The notes under the pieces are model-generated. The model searched no databases, was not told the DNA's origin, and saw nothing but the letters and a program-made list of their open reading frames with translations. Of a stretch of DNA of 44,312 nucleotides, positions 25,497-32,944 are shown in pieces. Positions within the stretch are counted from its first letter, which is position 1; each line of letters opens with the position of its first letter. The stretch is from Bacteroidales bacterium (GTDB taxonomy: Bacteria; Bacteroidota; Bacteroidia; Bacteroidales; UBA932). The stretch is taken from the NCBI GenBank assembly GCA_017550525.1, contig JAFZOU010000089.1, forward strand, positions 1 through 44,312. The letters run 5' to 3'. The position numbers were made by a program, and so were the translations under genes.

Positions 25497-27351
25497 ATCC
25501 GGGTACCTCTCCTTTGTCTATCATGTCCCTCAGGACCTCCAGATATGTATCCTCTGCGGTTCCAAAGGCACTTCTAAGTTCCTTCAGGGTGTATTTCCCG
25601 CCCATCCCCTCTATCCAGGCCGCAAGCTTTTCCCTCAGGTCCTTAGGCTTTGCGGCACCTGCGCGGCAGATGTCGCACTTTCCGCAGAGGGCGCTTTCCA
25701 TCTGGCCGAAGTACCTCAGAAGGAACTGTGAGCGGCATTCGGTCTCTTCTTCCACATAATCCATCATAGTCTGGACCCTCTCATGGAAGGTGCTCCTAAG
25801 GAGTTTATACCTCTGCGGGCTAAGCTGGAGGTTTCCGGGCATGAGGCGGCCGTGCGCAAGACATATTATGGTGGCGTGGTCTGCGGGGATATATCTGATC
25901 ACATGATTCACGGAAAGCCCGTACAGAATCTGCCTGAGGGCCGATACCGGCACTCCCGCACGGCTTGCCACCGCGTCTTCCTCTATGGGCGTTGCGAATG
26001 AGAAGATGCCGGTGTACATTCTCATGAGGGCATCCAGGACATCCGGCATCCTCGGGTCCGGAAGGTCTACGCTGTAAAGCGCAGTGCGGTCTATGTCTAT
26101 CTTGACGCGGGTGTCTATATCGGCATCCTCCGCAAGGGACCAGTGACCCTCCCGGCCGATATATTTAATTGCATACCAAGCCGGCGCCTGCTGAAGGCCG
26201 AATCGCTTACAGAACTCCCGGATGTCGAATTTGAGCATGCGCCCTTCTCCGCCCTCATAGGGAATCTCATAGAAGATGTGGAGCTTCTGGTAGATGTCCT
26301 CAATGTATTCCAGGGAGGGGAAGGAGACCTGCTCAATCTGCCTAAGCCGGGTTATGTCCGTGCCGTTCCAGAGAAGGACGGCGTATGAAGGCTTCCCGTC
26401 ACGCCCGGCGCGGCCCGCTTCCTGGAAGTAGGCCTCCGGGGAGTCAGGGATATCGGCATGAACTACAAACCTTACGTCGGGTTTGTCTATACCCATCCCG
26501 AAGGCGTTGGTACACACCATCACGCGGGTTTTGCCGCTTTTCCATTCCTCCTGTCTCTCCGCCCTTGTATGAGCCCCAAGGCCGGCATGATAGAATGAGG
26601 CCGATATCCCTGCGCTCCTGAGCTGGGCCGATAATTCCTCCGCCCTGCTGCGGCTTCTCACATACACTATCCCTGTGCCTGGAACCCCTTCACAGACGCT
26701 TCTTATCTGGCCTGCCTTGTCCTGGGTTTTGCGGACAATGTAGCTGAGGTTAGGACGCTCGAAGCCGGATTTCAGTATGAGGTTTTCCTTGAAGGCGAGG
26801 CGCTCCATGATGTCACTGGCCACAAGGGGAGTGGCGGTGGCGGTAAGAGCTATCACCGGGGCGTCTATCTGCTTTCTGATGTTTCCTATCTCAAGGTAAT
26901 CCGGGCGGAAGTCATAGCCCCACTGGGATATGCAGTGGGCTTCGTCCACCACAATGTAGGATACGTTGAGAACGCTCAGGTATGCGTGGAAAGCACGGGT
27001 CTTAAGGCGTTCAGGGCTGAGGTACAGGAACTTGTAATCTCCGTAGGCGGCGTTGTTGAGGGCAAGGTCAACCTCACGGCGGTTCATTCCGGCGTGGATG
27101 GCGATTGCCCTTATGCCACGGGATTTAAGGTTCTGGACCTGGTCTTTCATGAGGGCGATGAGGGGAGTGACCACGAGGGCAAGGCCGTCCTTCATCAGGG
27201 CCGGCACCTGGAAGCAGACGCTCTTGCCGCCTCCGGTGGGGAGGATGGCAAGCACATCCCGGCCATCCAGAGCGTTCTGGATGATTTCCTCCTGCATGGG
27301 CCGGAATGAGTCATAGCCCCAATATGTCTTAAGTGTCTCCTTAGGACTCAT
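25486..27351 (-). CDS. recQ: ATP-dependent DNA helicase RecQ
   Basis: A 621-residue SF2 3'-5' helicase for recombination and repair. Motif 0 is [14 protein letters not shown], Walker [13 protein letters not shown], motif [21 protein letters not shown], motif [10 protein letters not shown] and motif [13 protein letters not shown]. The zinc-binding region is [11 protein letters not shown] then [10 protein letters not shown] near 540-570, followed by a short C-terminal region without an obvious HRDC domain. The ATG at 27351 was preferred to GTG at 27360. It is the first gene of the recQ-MATE pair and is divergent from the YbaK-like gene. Confidence 0.96.
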   Translation of the reverse strand: MSPKETLKTYWGYDSFRPMQEEIIQNALDGRDVLAILPTGGGKSVCFQVPALMKDGLALVVTPLIALMKDQVQNLKSRGIRAIAIHAGMNRREVDLALNNAAYGDYKFLYLSPERLKTRAFHAYLSVLNVSYIVVDEAHCISQWGYDFRPDYLEIGNIRKQIDAPVIALTATATPLVASDIMERLAFKENLILKSGFERPNLSYIVRKTQDKAGQIRSVCEGVPGTGIVYVRSRSRAEELSAQLRSAGISASFYHAGLGAHTRAERQEEWKSGKTRVMVCTNAFGMGIDKPDVRFVVHADIPDSPEAYFQEAGRAGRDGKPSYAVLLWNGTDITRLRQIEQVSFPSLEYIEDIYQKLHIFYEIPYEGGEGRMLKFDIREFCKRFGLQQAPAWYAIKYIGREGHWSLAEDADIDTRVKIDIDRTALYSVDLPDPRMPDVLDALMRMYTGIFSFATPIEEDAVASRAGVPVSALRQILYGLSVNHVIRYIPADHATIICLAHGRLMPGNLQLSPQRYKLLRSTFHERVQTMMDYVEEETECRSQFLLRYFGQMESALCGKCDICRAGAAKPKDLREKLAAWIEGMGGKYTLKELRSAFGTAEDTYLEVLRDMIDKGEVPGYGK

Positions 27352-27382
27352 TAATTCCACTTACGTTACCCCCTCCCGAACC

Positions 27383-27401
27383 CCCTCCCCTCGGGGGAGG
27401 G
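27383..27401. repeat. C/G-rich hairpin between recQ and the YbaK-like gene
   Basis: CCCTCCCC, TCG loop, GGGGAGGG, preceded by a related direct copy (CCCCTCCCG). It lies in the divergent gap and is not followed by a T-tract. It could be a dispersed intergenic element or a binding site. Confidence 0.5.
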
Positions 27402-27433
27402 ACTCGAGGTTTGCTAAGATACGGCTTTTTTCT

Positions 27434-27441
27434 TAGATTTG
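27434..27441 (+). promoter_or_regulatory. -7 box for the YbaK-like gene
   Basis: TAGATTTG fits TAnnTTTG. The ATG follows after four bases, consistent with a leaderless transcript. Confidence 0.6.
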
Positions 27442-27445
27442 CGGT

Positions 27446-27916
27446 ATGAATGTGCAGAAAACAAATGCCGCAAGGCTCCTGGATGCAGCGGGGATTGAGT
27501 ATTCCCTTGTGCCATATGAGGTTGATGAAGAGCATCTTGAGGCTTCCCATGTGGCAGAGCAGCTTGGGGAGGACCTTGACCGCGTGTTCAAGACTCTTGT
27601 TCTCCGCGGAGACCGCGGCGGGCTCTTTGTGTGCGTGATTCCCGGCTCCATGGAAGTGGACCTGAAGGTTGCTGCGCGTATCTCCGGCAACAAGAGCTGC
27701 GCAATGATCCACGTGAAGGAACTTCTGCCCCTTACGGGCTATATCCGTGGCGGCTGCAGCCCTATCGGCATGAAAAAGCCGCTTCCCACATTCATCCATG
27801 AAAGCGCCCTCCTCTGGGACACCATCTACGTCTCTGCCGGCGTCCGCGGCCTCCAGCTGTGCATTGCTCCTCAGGCCATGATTTCCTTTGTTGGCGCCTC
27901 CCTCTATCCGCTGTAA
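27446..27916 (+). CDS. ybaK: YbaK/EbsC-type aminoacyl-tRNA deacylase
   Basis: A 156-residue editing enzyme that removes wrongly attached amino acids, typically Cys from tRNA-Pro. The fold is seen from NAARLLDAAGIEYSLVPYEVDEEHLEASHVAEQLGEDLDRVFKTLVLRGDRGGLFVCVIPG. The catalytic Lys lies in VFKTLVL, and GYIRGGCSPIGMKK is the substrate-pocket block. It is monocistronic, divergent from recQ. Confidence 0.93.
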   Translation: MNVQKTNAARLLDAAGIEYSLVPYEVDEEHLEASHVAEQLGEDLDRVFKTLVLRGDRGGLFVCVIPGSMEVDLKVAARISGNKSCAMIHVKELLPLTGYIRGGCSPIGMKKPLPTFIHESALLWDTIYVSAGVRGLQLCIAPQAMISFVGASLYPL

Positions 27917-27925
27917 CCCTCCATT

Positions 27926-28103
27926 GTAATGCCGATGCGGTGGGGCTAACTGGACGCTTACCCCACATTGTAATGCCGAGTGGGTGGGGGTTAACTGTTT
28001 GTGTATCAGGCTGTTACGACGTTGTTTGGGATTACTGGTTTTCCCAAAGACCCGCGTAAGTGACTGTGTGACAGTGACTTGAGCCCCACCGCATCGGCAT
28101 TAC
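27926..28103. repeat. Inverted repeat element with 22-base arms
   Basis: The arms at 27926-27947 and 28082-28103 are exact complements (core TAATGCCGATGCGGTGGGG). A third, imperfect direct copy lies at 27970-27990 (TAATGCCGAGTGGGTGGGG). The element spans 178 bases and ends close to the YbaK-like gene stop. Confidence 0.8.
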
Positions 28104-28164
28104 CGGAGGGGTGGACTGGGCGTTTCTCTACTGCGTTGGCATTAGTTACAGAGGCGGTAGGCTC

Positions 28165-28266
28165 CGGGCAACGAATCACACGTTTTGGGGCCTTTTTGTG
28201 CATTTCGTTGCCCATTTGGTCAATGATTCACACGAAAATGGCGTTAATTGTGCGTTTCGTTGCCCG
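28165..28266. repeat. Three copies of CGGGCAACGAA in alternating orientation
   Basis: A forward copy at 28165-28175 and reverse copies at 28204-28213 (one base shorter) and 28256-28266. Weaker shared flanks (ATCACAC / GTGCA / GTGCG) extend each match. The copies can form alternative hairpins, the first with either of the others. Confidence 0.75.
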
Positions 28267-28315
28267 AGGGTACCATCTGAGATAATTGTTTATTGCAGCA
28301 GAGCCGTATTTTTTG

Positions 28316-28323
28316 TATTTTTG
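28316..28323 (+). promoter_or_regulatory. -7 box for the flavoprotein-queE operon
   Basis: TATTTTTG matches TAnnTTTG, 17 bases before the start codon. Confidence 0.55.
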
Positions 28324-28340
28324 CAGCCAAATAGATCATT

Positions 28341-29834
28341 ATGCGTTCTGACATTATTGTTATAGGCGGAGGAGCCGCCGGACTCATGGCAGCCATCGGC
28401 GCTGCGGAGCAGATTGCCGCTGCAGGTGGCTCGGGTACCGTGACCGTACTTGAGAAAATGCCCAAGGCAGGCCGTAAGGTTATGATTACCGGTAAAGGCA
28501 GGTGCAATTTCACCAATGTGAAAGAATGGGGAGATTTCCAGTCCCACATACGTACGGATGTGAATTTCCTTAATCCCGCCTGGCACACCCTCACCCCCCA
28601 GGGCGTAATAGATCTTCTGAAGCGTAACGGGCTCAGGAGCGTTGTGGAACGCGGAGACCGCGCTTTCCCGGAATCACATATGGCAGGAGACGTTGTGGAT
28701 ACCCTCCTCCGCGCCTGCACCCTTTCCGGCGTGAAAGTGGTCACGGACTGCGAGGTGAAAACCATTGACGTAACGCCCCGTGGGTTCAGCCTCGACTGCG
28801 TCCAGACTTCCCGTAAGCAGGTGCGCGTCCACACTGACCGTCCCCCCATGCGCGGAAAACCCGCTCCCACAAGGGAGGAACTGACAATTGAGCCCGTAGA
28901 GTATAACTGCACCAAGCTTATTGTGGCAACCGGAGGCCTCTCATATCCCGGCACCGGAAGCACCGGAGACGGCTATATGTGGGCAGAGGAAATGGGTCAC
29001 GGCATAGACTCCTGTTTCCCGGCCCTTACCGCACTGGTTCCTGCCGGCTACAAGGATCCCAATCCTCTCCAGGGCCAGATCAAGGAGGCGTTCCGCGGCC
29101 GCACCGTTTACGGCAAGACCAAGGAGAGAAAGATTGCCCCGCTCCCGTCCTGGTACCCTAAATTCGAGAAACACATAGAGCGCGTAACCCCTCTGAGTGA
29201 GCTTGGAGAGCTGTTTAACGGCAATAATCTGGACAATGTCCAACTGTCTCTCTACATCAACGGGAACCTTGCCCAGCAGGAGTTCGGGGACATTGAATTC
29301 ACGGACGGAGGCCTTGAAGGCCCCCTCGGTTTCATGGTAAGCCGCAAGGCCGTGAAGGCCCTCATAGACGGCCAGAAGGTGTACGTTTCCCTTGACCTCA
29401 AGCCCGCAGTGGAACTTGAGAAACTTGATGCCGATATACATGCCAAGTGGGAGGAAGTGATTCACGATGACCGCTCCAAGGGCCAGAGTTTCCAGCGTCT
29501 TTTCCGCATCATGCTTGGAAAACTCATTCCATGGAACCTTACCCTGGCCTTCCTGAAGTGCAACCCCAAGGTGAGCGTAGACACCCTTGCATCGGCCCTT
29601 AAGGACTGGCGCATGGACATTGCCGGATTTGTGGGCTTCGAGCGCGCCGTCATCACTGCCGGAGGTATTTCCACGGCCGATGTAACCGCCAAAACCCTGG
29701 AATCCAAGAAGCAGCCAGGCCTCTATTTTGCCGGAGAGGTGCTTGACATGGACTGCGACACTGGCGGCTACAATATGCAGGTTGCATTCTGCACCGGATA
29801 TCTTGCGGGTCAAAGCGCTGCCAAAGCACTGTAA
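28341..29834 (+). CDS. BaiN/HI0933-family flavoprotein oxidoreductase
   Basis: A 497-residue FAD/NAD(P)-binding protein. The dinucleotide site is DIIVIGGGAAGLMAAIGA at residues 3-20, then VLEKMPKAGRKVMITGKGRCNFTN, IVATGGLSYPGTGSTGDGY and the C-terminal VITAGGISTADVTAKTLESKKQPGLYFAGEVLDMDCDTGGYNMQVAFCTGYLAGQSAA. It is longer than the roughly 400-residue common form, with extra residues before the ATGGLSYP motif (about 150-185) and in the middle. One member, BaiN, acts on bile acid intermediates, but most have no known substrate. It shares one base with queE. Confidence 0.9.
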   Translation: MRSDIIVIGGGAAGLMAAIGAAEQIAAAGGSGTVTVLEKMPKAGRKVMITGKGRCNFTNVKEWGDFQSHIRTDVNFLNPAWHTLTPQGVIDLLKRNGLRSVVERGDRAFPESHMAGDVVDTLLRACTLSGVKVVTDCEVKTIDVTPRGFSLDCVQTSRKQVRVHTDRPPMRGKPAPTREELTIEPVEYNCTKLIVATGGLSYPGTGSTGDGYMWAEEMGHGIDSCFPALTALVPAGYKDPNPLQGQIKEAFRGRTVYGKTKERKIAPLPSWYPKFEKHIERVTPLSELGELFNGNNLDNVQLSLYINGNLAQQEFGDIEFTDGGLEGPLGFMVSRKAVKALIDGQKVYVSLDLKPAVELEKLDADIHAKWEEVIHDDRSKGQSFQRLFRIMLGKLIPWNLTLAFLKCNPKVSVDTLASALKDWRMDIAGFVGFERAVITAGGISTADVTAKTLESKKQPGLYFAGEVLDMDCDTGGYNMQVAFCTGYLAGQSAAKAL

Positions 29835-30442
29835 TGTATAAGGTTAACGAGATATTCTACAGCCTTCAGGGAGAAGGGTTCTGGACAGGGACCCCTATGG
29901 TGTTTGTTCGCCTTAGCGGTTGCAACCTCCGCTGCTCATTCTGCGACACAAACCACAGTGAATTCCGCCTGATGACCGTGGAAGATATCGTAAAGCAGGT
30001 CACGGCCATTGACCCTGAAAACTGCGGTCACGTGTGCATCACCGGTGGTGAGCCCCTCCTTCAGTTGGGTACGGACCTAATTGACGCCCTCCACCGTTTC
30101 TACTACAGCATCCACGTGGAGACTAACGGCACCAAGCTGGTTCCTCGCGGGGTAGACTGGGTTACGCTCAGTCCCAAGGAGGACGTAAGGTACATAGGCC
30201 CCGCAGCAAAAGTGGTTCTGGACCAGGCCCAGGAGGTGAAACTGGTCTTTGACGGAACGCTTACCCATGAGCGCATTGAGCGCTGGGCTCAGTTCCCCGC
30301 CAAATGGCACTTCCTGCAGCCCTGTGACACCGGTGATTCCGCCCGCAATACAAAGATTCTGAGGGATACCATAACCTACATCAAGTCTCACACTACCTGG
30401 CGATTATCCCTCCAGACGCACAAGTTGCTGGGAATCAGATAA
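29834..30442 (+). CDS. queE: 7-carboxy-7-deazaguanine synthase (radical SAM)
   Basis: A 202-residue radical SAM enzyme making the preQ0 precursor 7-carboxy-7-deazaguanine. YSLQGEGFWTGTPMVFVRLSGCNLRCSFCDTNH holds the CxxxCxxC-type cluster ligands, followed by HVCITGGEPLLQ and HVETNGT. It belongs to the queuosine pathway with queD (34221) and queC (36961) further along. The 3' end overlaps the convergent MurU-like gene by eight bases. Confidence 0.95.
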   Translation: MYKVNEIFYSLQGEGFWTGTPMVFVRLSGCNLRCSFCDTNHSEFRLMTVEDIVKQVTAIDPENCGHVCITGGEPLLQLGTDLIDALHRFYYSIHVETNGTKLVPRGVDWVTLSPKEDVRYIGPAAKVVLDQAQEVKLVFDGTLTHERIERWAQFPAKWHFLQPCDTGDSARNTKILRDTITYIKSHTTWRLSLQTHKLLGIR

Positions 30443-31169
30443 TTAATTGTTCTGCTTCCTTCAAACCATCCGGGCTGCCGATGTCCACAAGACGCATATC
30501 GGCCGGGGCAAGGACGCCTTTTATGGTGCTGCTGGCGGCCATGGAAAGGTAGAAATCGATGATTGAAAATTTGTCGGGCCATGAAGCCATTGCCGGGAAA
30601 ACGTCCTCGGAGATGATGTGAATGCCGCAGAAACTGTATTTATGATATGCCGATGGATCATAATCCGGAAGATATGGGCTTTTCACCTCCCCGGTTTTGA
30701 CATTGGTCCAGCCGGTGAGGCGCATATCATCGTCAAAAAGGAGGTAACGGTCCGACGGAACGTCCCTCACAAGAAGGGTTGCAAGGCTGCCAGGAGTATC
30801 CTTGCCGATAAACCAGCCCACATCCAGAGTCGAGAGGATATCGGCATTATGGACAAGGAAGCGGCCCCGGGCCGATTTCAGCAGCGGCGCCGCGTGCTTT
30901 ATCCCGCCGCCGGTCTCAAGGGGCTCCACCAGTTCTTCGGAGATGGCTATCGGCAGGCCGAAATTGCCTTTATCGGCCAGATAATCCTCTATCTGCGAGG
31001 CAAAATGGTGGACATTCACCACAAAGGAGTCGCAGCCCTGAGAGGCCAGCTTGAGGATGACGCGTTCAAGCATTGGCACGCCTGCAACGGGCACAAGAGC
31101 CTTTGGCATATGGTCTGTGATGGGCCTCAGCCTGGTACCAAGACCGGCCGCAAAAACTAAAGCTTTCAT
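30435..31169 (-). CDS. MurU-like sugar-1-phosphate nucleotidyltransferase
   Basis: A 244-residue nucleotidyltransferase. KALVFAAGLGTRLRPITDHMPKALVPVAG is the nucleotide-binding signature (GxGTRx6PK), VHNADILSTLD the metal site and GGGIKHA the sugar contact. It overlaps by four bases with a kinase gene that looks like AmgK. AmgK and MurU together turn N-acetylmuramic acid into UDP-MurNAc in cell-wall recycling, so UDP-MurNAc synthesis is the best guess. Mannose-1-phosphate guanylyltransferase is the main alternative. Confidence 0.85.
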   Translation of the reverse strand: MKALVFAAGLGTRLRPITDHMPKALVPVAGVPMLERVILKLASQGCDSFVVNVHHFASQIEDYLADKGNFGLPIAISEELVEPLETGGGIKHAAPLLKSARGRFLVHNADILSTLDVGWFIGKDTPGSLATLLVRDVPSDRYLLFDDDMRLTGWTNVKTGEVKSPYLPDYDPSAYHKYSFCGIHIISEDVFPAMASWPDKFSIIDFYLSMAASSTIKGVLAPADMRLVDIGSPDGLKEAEQLII

Positions 31170-32194
31170 AGCTCAACCTTCATTCCGGGCATATTGGTAC
31201 TGCCGTCCCATTCATTTGCAACGCGGCGGAGAACCTCCGTCACATACGGGTACCTGGGGAACGGCTCCTCCGTCAGTTCCCTCAGGCAGCCAAGCACTGT
31301 TGGAATGCAGTCAAGGAAGATCTGTTTCCGCTCCACAAGGCCCCTGAAGCCATAAGCGGCGGTCTCCTGAAGGAGGCGTAGCAGCGTCATAAGGCGGTAT
31401 TCCTTATAGAACTGCGTCTCATCTACTGGCCGATATTTCTCCAACGCCTTCAGATATGTCAGTTCCAGTTCACGCCTTAACCCCGCATTGAAATGGGTTC
31501 CGGCATTCCAGAGGAACGATGCAAGGTCGTACTGAATAGGCCCACGCCTGCCACCCTGGAAGTCTATGAAGCAGGGCTCCCCGTCCTTTATCATCACGTT
31601 CCTGGCCTGGAAGTCACGGTAAAGGAATGTGTCTCCGGTATAGTTCACGGCATCTTCACGGATGCGGTCGAAGTCGTCCTGAAGCCGGATTTCATTGAAA
31701 TCCATCCCCGTGAACTTGAGGAAATCGTACTTGAAATAATTGAGGTCAAAGTTCACCATCCGGTCATTGAGCTCCCTGTCCGGGAAGCATACGCTCCAGT
31801 CAAAGCCCTTTCCCACCTCAAACTGCACGGAGGGAAGAAGTTCCATAGTCCTGTGGAGCCACCCCAGCTCTTCCTCCGTGAAGGATCCTTTTTCTATGGA
31901 GGGCTTCAAAAGAGCAAATAACTGCCCGTCCCCAAGGTCCTCCTGGAGGTAGGACATCTGGTCATCGGCCACGGCATAAACCTTGGGCGCGTGAAGCCCT
32001 GCGACACAGAACTTTGCATCCAGGGCAAGGAACGCGCGGTTTTCCGCAAGGTTAGTTCCCCGGCAGCCTATCACGGTTCCGGCATCACCTGTAATCCTGT
32101 AATACTTACGTGCGCTGCCGGACAGAGGAAGAAGGTCCGCATTATCGGCCTTTATCCCAAAATGACTGTGGTATAATTCAAGTAGTTTTTCCAT
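31166..32194 (-). CDS. AmgK-like sugar kinase (aminoglycoside phosphotransferase fold)
   Basis: A 342-residue kinase. The catalytic loop is FLYRDFQARNVMI (Asp and Asn), followed by the metal Asp in CFIDFQGGRRGPIQYDLASFLW; this FQGxRxGP form resembles AmgK more than antibiotic kinases. It would phosphorylate MurNAc/GlcNAc at C1 for the following MurU-like enzyme. Start: MEKLLELYHSHFG at 32194, six bases after a TAnnTTTG box; an upstream extension reads through the promoter. Confidence 0.87.
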   Translation of the reverse strand: MEKLLELYHSHFGIKADNADLLPLSGSARKYYRITGDAGTVIGCRGTNLAENRAFLALDAKFCVAGLHAPKVYAVADDQMSYLQEDLGDGQLFALLKPSIEKGSFTEEELGWLHRTMELLPSVQFEVGKGFDWSVCFPDRELNDRMVNFDLNYFKYDFLKFTGMDFNEIRLQDDFDRIREDAVNYTGDTFLYRDFQARNVMIKDGEPCFIDFQGGRRGPIQYDLASFLWNAGTHFNAGLRRELELTYLKALEKYRPVDETQFYKEYRLMTLLRLLQETAAYGFRGLVERKQIFLDCIPTVLGCLRELTEEPFPRYPYVTEVLRRVANEWDGSTNMPGMKVEL

Positions 32195-32199
32195 AATGA

Positions 32200-32207
32200 C
32201 AAAAATA
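32200..32207 (-). promoter_or_regulatory. -7 box for the AmgK/MurU-like pair
   Basis: Minus-strand TATTTTTG matches TAnnTTTG, five bases before the ATG, so the message is probably leaderless. Confidence 0.6.
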
Positions 32208-32220
32208 CAAAAAAAAGTTG

Positions 32221-32228
32221 TATATTTG
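32221..32228 (+). promoter_or_regulatory. -7 box for tRNA-Thr
   Basis: TATATTTG matches TAnnTTTG and lies 28 bases before the mature tRNA 5' end. Confidence 0.6.
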
Positions 32229-32256
32229 TAGTCCCGATTCACCACGGTCGGAAAAG

Positions 32257-32332
32257 GCCACTTTAGCTCAGTCGGTAGAGCAGCGCATTCGTAACGCGCA
32301 GGTCGTCAGTTCGAGCCTGATGAGTGGCTCCA
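32257..32332 (+). tRNA. tRNA-Thr (anticodon CGU), CCA encoded
   Basis: A cloverleaf can be drawn by hand. The acceptor GCCACTT pairs with GAGTGGC, D-arm is GCTC/GAGC, anticodon loop is TTCGTAA with anticodon CGT (reads ACG), the variable loop is AGGTC and the T-loop is TTCGAGC. The discriminator is T and CCA is encoded at 32330-32332. The pair closing the anticodon loop (A31-C39) is a mismatch. Confidence 0.95.
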
Positions 32333-32334
32333 GG

Positions 32335-32363
32335 GAGGGTGCCGGACACGGTACCCTCTTTTT
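32335..32363 (+). terminator. Intrinsic terminator after tRNA-Thr
   Basis: GAGGGTGCC, short loop, GGTACCCTC then TTTTT. The nine-base stem contains one G-T pair. It lies just six bases before the pnuC start, so pnuC may rely on readthrough or another promoter. Confidence 0.75.
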
Positions 32364-32368
32364 CGATT

Positions 32369-32944
32369 ATGGAAACTGTTATTCAGGCAATAGAGATATT
32401 TGCGGCTGTTACCGGCGTGCTTTACGTGCTGCTGGAAATCCTGCAGAAGAACGCTATGTGGGTTATCGGCATCCTCACCGGAGCCGCATGTGCCTTCAGT
32501 TTCGCCGTCCAGCACGTGTGGGCCTCCATGGGCCTTAACATCTATTATCTGGCAGTTTCCGTTATCGGCCTTTACAAGTGGCAGAAAGACAGCGCAGAGG
32601 TAGGAGAAGGAGACATCCACCTCAGGAAACTTCCCGGAAACGTGATGGCCTGGAGCGCGGCGCTCTTTGTGCTTGGCTCCCTGGCGCTCACCTGGGTGCT
32701 CAGGAAAACCGGAGACGCGGCGCCGCTTCTGGATTCATCGGCAACCGTCCTGAGCGTCATCGCCACCTGGTGGCTGGCGCAGAGTTACCTAAGGCAGTGG
32801 ATCCTCTGGATTGTGGCCGATATCATGTCCACAGCGCTCTGCCTCCAAACGGGGCAGTGGTGGATGGCGGGCCTTTACATTGTTTATTCGGCATCGGCCG
32901 TATATGGATATTATCACTGGAAAAGAAAAGGAGTATTTGTATGA
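32369..32944 (+). CDS. pnuC: PnuC-family vitamin/nucleoside transporter
   Basis: A 191-residue inner-membrane protein with about seven hydrophobic helices. The family is recognised from EIFAAVTGVLYVLLEILQKNAMWVIGILTGAACAFSFA, GLNIYYLAVSVIGLYKW and the C-terminal half WWLAQSYLRQWILWIVADIMSTALCLQTGQWWMAGLYIVYSASAVYGYYHWKR. PnuC proteins take up nicotinamide riboside; close relatives take up thiamine or riboflavin, so the substrate is uncertain. Start ATG at 32369 follows the tRNA terminator. It overlaps the serpin gene by ATGA. Confidence 0.9.
   Translation: METVIQAIEIFAAVTGVLYVLLEILQKNAMWVIGILTGAACAFSFAVQHVWASMGLNIYYLAVSVIGLYKWQKDSAEVGEGDIHLRKLPGNVMAWSAALFVLGSLALTWVLRKTGDAAPLLDSSATVLSVIATWWLAQSYLRQWILWIVADIMSTALCLQTGQWWMAGLYIVYSASAVYGYYHWKRKGVFV

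Larger units (their letters stand above)
27917..28340. other. 424-base intergenic region filled with repeats
   Basis: No convincing gene is seen; short ORFs here have no recognisable protein character. The left half holds a 22-base perfect inverted repeat plus a diverged direct copy; the right half holds three copies of GGGCAACGAA in both orientations. The promoter for the flavoprotein gene lies at the right end. Confidence 0.8.

Noticed and set aside
27926-28266. Repeat-rich gap considered as a CRISPR array
   Set aside because: There are only a few copies, in mixed orientation, with irregular spacing and no cas genes.
28941-29813. Long minus-strand open frame (290 codons) opposite the flavoprotein gene
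   Set aside because: It has no family features and lies fully antisense to a clear gene; long antisense frames follow from GC-rich codon use.
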